6,647 bases of DNA from an uncultured Filifactor sp. GTDB taxonomy: Bacteria; Bacillota; Clostridia; Peptostreptococcales; Filifactoraceae. Position numbers and translations under genes: made by a program. The DNA lies in contig CAMYCP010000074.1 of NCBI GenBank assembly GCA_947254385.1, positions 1-6,647 on the forward strand, read 5' to 3'. The notes beneath the pieces were generated by a model. That model was not told where the DNA came from. It did not search any database and saw nothing but the letters and a program-made list of their open reading frames with translations. Below, piece after piece: positions 4,813-6,647 of the stretch; position 1 is the first letter of the stretch, and every line of letters begins with the position of its first letter.

Positions 4813-6537
4813 ATGAAAAAATATTTGAAACAGTTGTTTTTAAAACTTGAAAAAAGTTTTAACAGATTTCCGATTGTAATAATTTTGGCGACAATCATAT
4901 CTTTTATTCTGATATATCTGAATGAATCGGACTGTTCTATAGAAACGAGCGATATATTGGGAAATGTTGTTCTTACACTTACGCTGGGAATATTCATGTT
5001 TTTGTTTTTATACCTACTGAGTGAAAATCTGATCGTAAGATTCGGTAAAAAAAGTAAAATGTTTCCTTTTTCAATAGGTGCCACCGTTTTTTTAGTTGCC
5101 GTATATTTTTATTTTTTTAAAGACAATGTCCCTTTTTACGATATAGGAACTAAAAAAAGTTATCAGTTTTTTATACTTCTTTTTTCTTTCGTATCCGGAT
5201 GCACATGGATAGGACGAATAAAGATAAAAGATGATTACATCGGCTATGTCTTATCCGGAATATACGCCATAGCGATAGCAATGATCTATTCCATCGTAAT
5301 GATGATAGGTTTAAGCGGAATATATTTTGCATTGGATAAACTTTTTGAAATAAAAACTTCAGGTTGGTATTTAAATACGGCGTATATGGTATTTATCCCC
5401 TTTTATACCGCATCATTTTTAGCGTATTTTCCGTATGCTACAGGTGAAGAGTATGAAATGAGCCGGATGTTTAAAGTAATGCTGCTTTATATAGTAACCC
5501 CGCTACTTATGGTTTATATGTTGATTTTATATGTATATTCGGCTAAAATTTTGATCTTGACAAGCTGGCCGGAAGGAAAAGTCTTCCCTCTGGTGTTAGG
5601 ATTTTTAATAGTAATGGTGGTAAATGTATTTTTGATTTCAAAAATCGAAAGTGAAGGTGCATATCAGACATTTATAAAACGATTTTTGCCCATAGCGTCA
5701 CTGCCGTTAATCATAATGATGTTTATCTCAATGCATATAAGAATAAGTGAGTACGGTATTACAATGTCCAGACAATCTGCCGTAACAGCCGGTATATGGC
5801 TTACGGCAAGCGCCGTTTATTATACGATAAGGCGACACGGCGAAAATATGTTTGTCCCTATTACGCTAACATTTTTTATATTTTTTAACGGTATAGGATA
5901 TTTCAGTTCATACAATGTTACGATCAGAAATCAAAACACTCGTTTTATATCACTTTTAAATGCAAACGATATGATAAAACACGGTGAAATTATACCTAAC
6001 TCTAACGTACGGGAAGAAGAGCAGAAAAAAATTTATGACATAGTAAAATTTATGTATTACGATATGGAAATAAAAGACCTGTATGGTTTAAATGAAGATT
6101 TTGAAATGAAAAACTTTAAAGATATATTCGGTTTCAGTGCAGATACTCATGAAGAAACCTCGGAGAATTATTTTTTCGATATAAATTCAAACACATCCGA
6201 CAACAAATCGTTTGACACTTCTTCATATAACACCTTCTACTATTTTAATTTTATAAAATTAGACGAAAAATTGCATCTTAAAGAAACTATAAAAACAGCG
6301 GACAATAAAGAATTTACGGTTGATATTCCTTTGGAAAACGAATTTAAACAATGGAGCAAAGAATATAAAGACGAAAAACCGAAAAGCGACATAACCGTAA
6401 AATATGAAGACGATAAAGCAACTTACTTTTTGATAATAAATTACGCTTCAGGACAATCTACACTGATTCAAGATACCGGAAAAATTGAAATAACAAATGC
6501 AGAGCTTGACGGATATCTTTTTTATAAACTTAAATAA
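4813..6537 (+). CDS. DUF4153-type polytopic membrane protein, function unknown
   Basis: The 574-residue product has about ten or eleven hydrophobic segments in its first 370 residues: about 19-37, 50-70, 84-102, 118-134, 145-174, 187-208, 220-247, 258-276, 291-308, 325-339 and 347-367. The short basic N-terminus (MKKYLKQLFLKLEK) points to direct membrane insertion without a cleaved signal. The segment RISEYGITMSRQ (310-321) followed by a hydrophobic W-containing helix resembles the EYG-T-RY signature of DUF4153 proteins. No biochemical role is established for that family, and I propose none. Residues about 371-574 form a polar, Asn/Asp/Lys-rich tail with no helix long enough to span the membrane; it includes a low-complexity Ser/Asn/Asp linker (about 449-475). 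The ATG at 4813 follows GAGG (4804-4807) by 5 nt. The gene stands 224 bp from malQ and has its own promoter candidate, so it is probably a separate unit. Confidence 0.72.
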   Translation: MKKYLKQLFLKLEKSFNRFPIVIILATIISFILIYLNESDCSIETSDILGNVVLTLTLGIFMFLFLYLLSENLIVRFGKKSKMFPFSIGATVFLVAVYFYFFKDNVPFYDIGTKKSYQFFILLFSFVSGCTWIGRIKIKDDYIGYVLSGIYAIAIAMIYSIVMMIGLSGIYFALDKLFEIKTSGWYLNTAYMVFIPFYTASFLAYFPYATGEEYEMSRMFKVMLLYIVTPLLMVYMLILYVYSAKILILTSWPEGKVFPLVLGFLIVMVVNVFLISKIESEGAYQTFIKRFLPIASLPLIIMMFISMHIRISEYGITMSRQSAVTAGIWLTASAVYYTIRRHGENMFVPITLTFFIFFNGIGYFSSYNVTIRNQNTRFISLLNANDMIKHGEIIPNSNVREEEQKKIYDIVKFMYYDMEIKDLYGLNEDFEMKNFKDIFGFSADTHEETSENYFFDINSNTSDNKSFDTSSYNTFYYFNFIKLDEKLHLKETIKTADNKEFTVDIPLENEFKQWSKEYKDEKPKSDITVKYEDDKATYFLIINYASGQSTLIQDTGKIEITNAELDGYLFYKLK

Positions 6538-6604
6538 TCCGAATAAAAAATAACAGAATATAGACTATTATAATTTCAATTAATCAAATAATGAGTAGAA
6601 AAAT

Positions 6605-6632
6605 TTGTGAACTTTCAGCGTATAATTCACAA
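6605..6632. repeat. Short inverted repeat near the right edge
   Basis: TTGTGAA (6605-6611) and TTCACAA (6626-6632) are perfect 7-bp arms around a 14-nt loop, and a TATAAT (6621-6626) lies next to the right arm. It could be an operator or part of a promoter for a gene beyond the window, but no -35 is visible at a proper distance. Nothing else is evident between 6538 and 6647: no T-tailed terminator, and only short open frames running off the edge. Confidence 0.25.
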
Positions 6633-6647
6633 TGCACACTATACTAT

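Noticed and set aside
4776..5084. Minus-strand 102-codon frame covering the start of the DUF4153-type gene
   Set aside because: It is antisense to a clear membrane-protein coding region with its own ribosome binding site, and it would run through that gene's promoter.
6591..6647. Start of a rightward gene (ATG AGT AGA AAA...) open to the window edge
   Set aside because: There are only 19 codons, no ribosome binding site upstream, and the minus strand is equally open there. It cannot be supported.

Overview
This AT-rich window has compact operons and strong GGAGG-type ribosome binding sites. It carries Firmicute-type SOS boxes (GAAC-N4-GTTY) rather than the Gram-negative LexA box. All of this points to a low-GC Firmicute, probably an anaerobe of the Clostridia/Tissierellia type. 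The species cannot be fixed from the sequence alone.

Left part (1-738): a leftward gene encodes a 112-residue protein with one membrane anchor and a LysM domain. It resembles the SOS-induced cell-division suppressor YneA and is divergent from lexA. The 244-bp intergenic region holds three LexA operators at 28- and 29-bp spacing. One lies inside the yneA promoter, one lies at its expected start site, and one overlaps the likely -35 of lexA. A second leftward reading frame overlaps the yneA stop codon in an ATGA arrangement and runs off the window edge. It is only weakly supported.

Centre (739-4588): lexA, a GH13 alpha-glucan hydrolase (cyclomaltodextrinase/neopullulanase type) and malQ (GH77 4-alpha-glucanotransferase) lie head to tail. 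There are 15 bp between the first two and an 8-bp overlap between the last two, with no visible terminator. This looks like one transcription unit. LexA represses the divergon until RecA-stimulated self-cleavage. The two sugar enzymes, both apparently cytoplasmic, would trim and rearrange maltodextrin or glycogen-derived glucans. The unusual point is that carbohydrate genes are wired behind an SOS-autoregulated promoter.

Right part (4589-6647): a 224-bp intergenic stretch contains a hairpin-forming dyad with a TTGACA element and a separate good promoter. It leads into a 574-residue polytopic membrane protein of the DUF4153 type, whose function is unknown, with a polar C-terminal region of about 200 residues. 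The final 110 bases hold no convincing gene. I see no tRNA, rRNA, CRISPR array, insertion sequence or phage gene.
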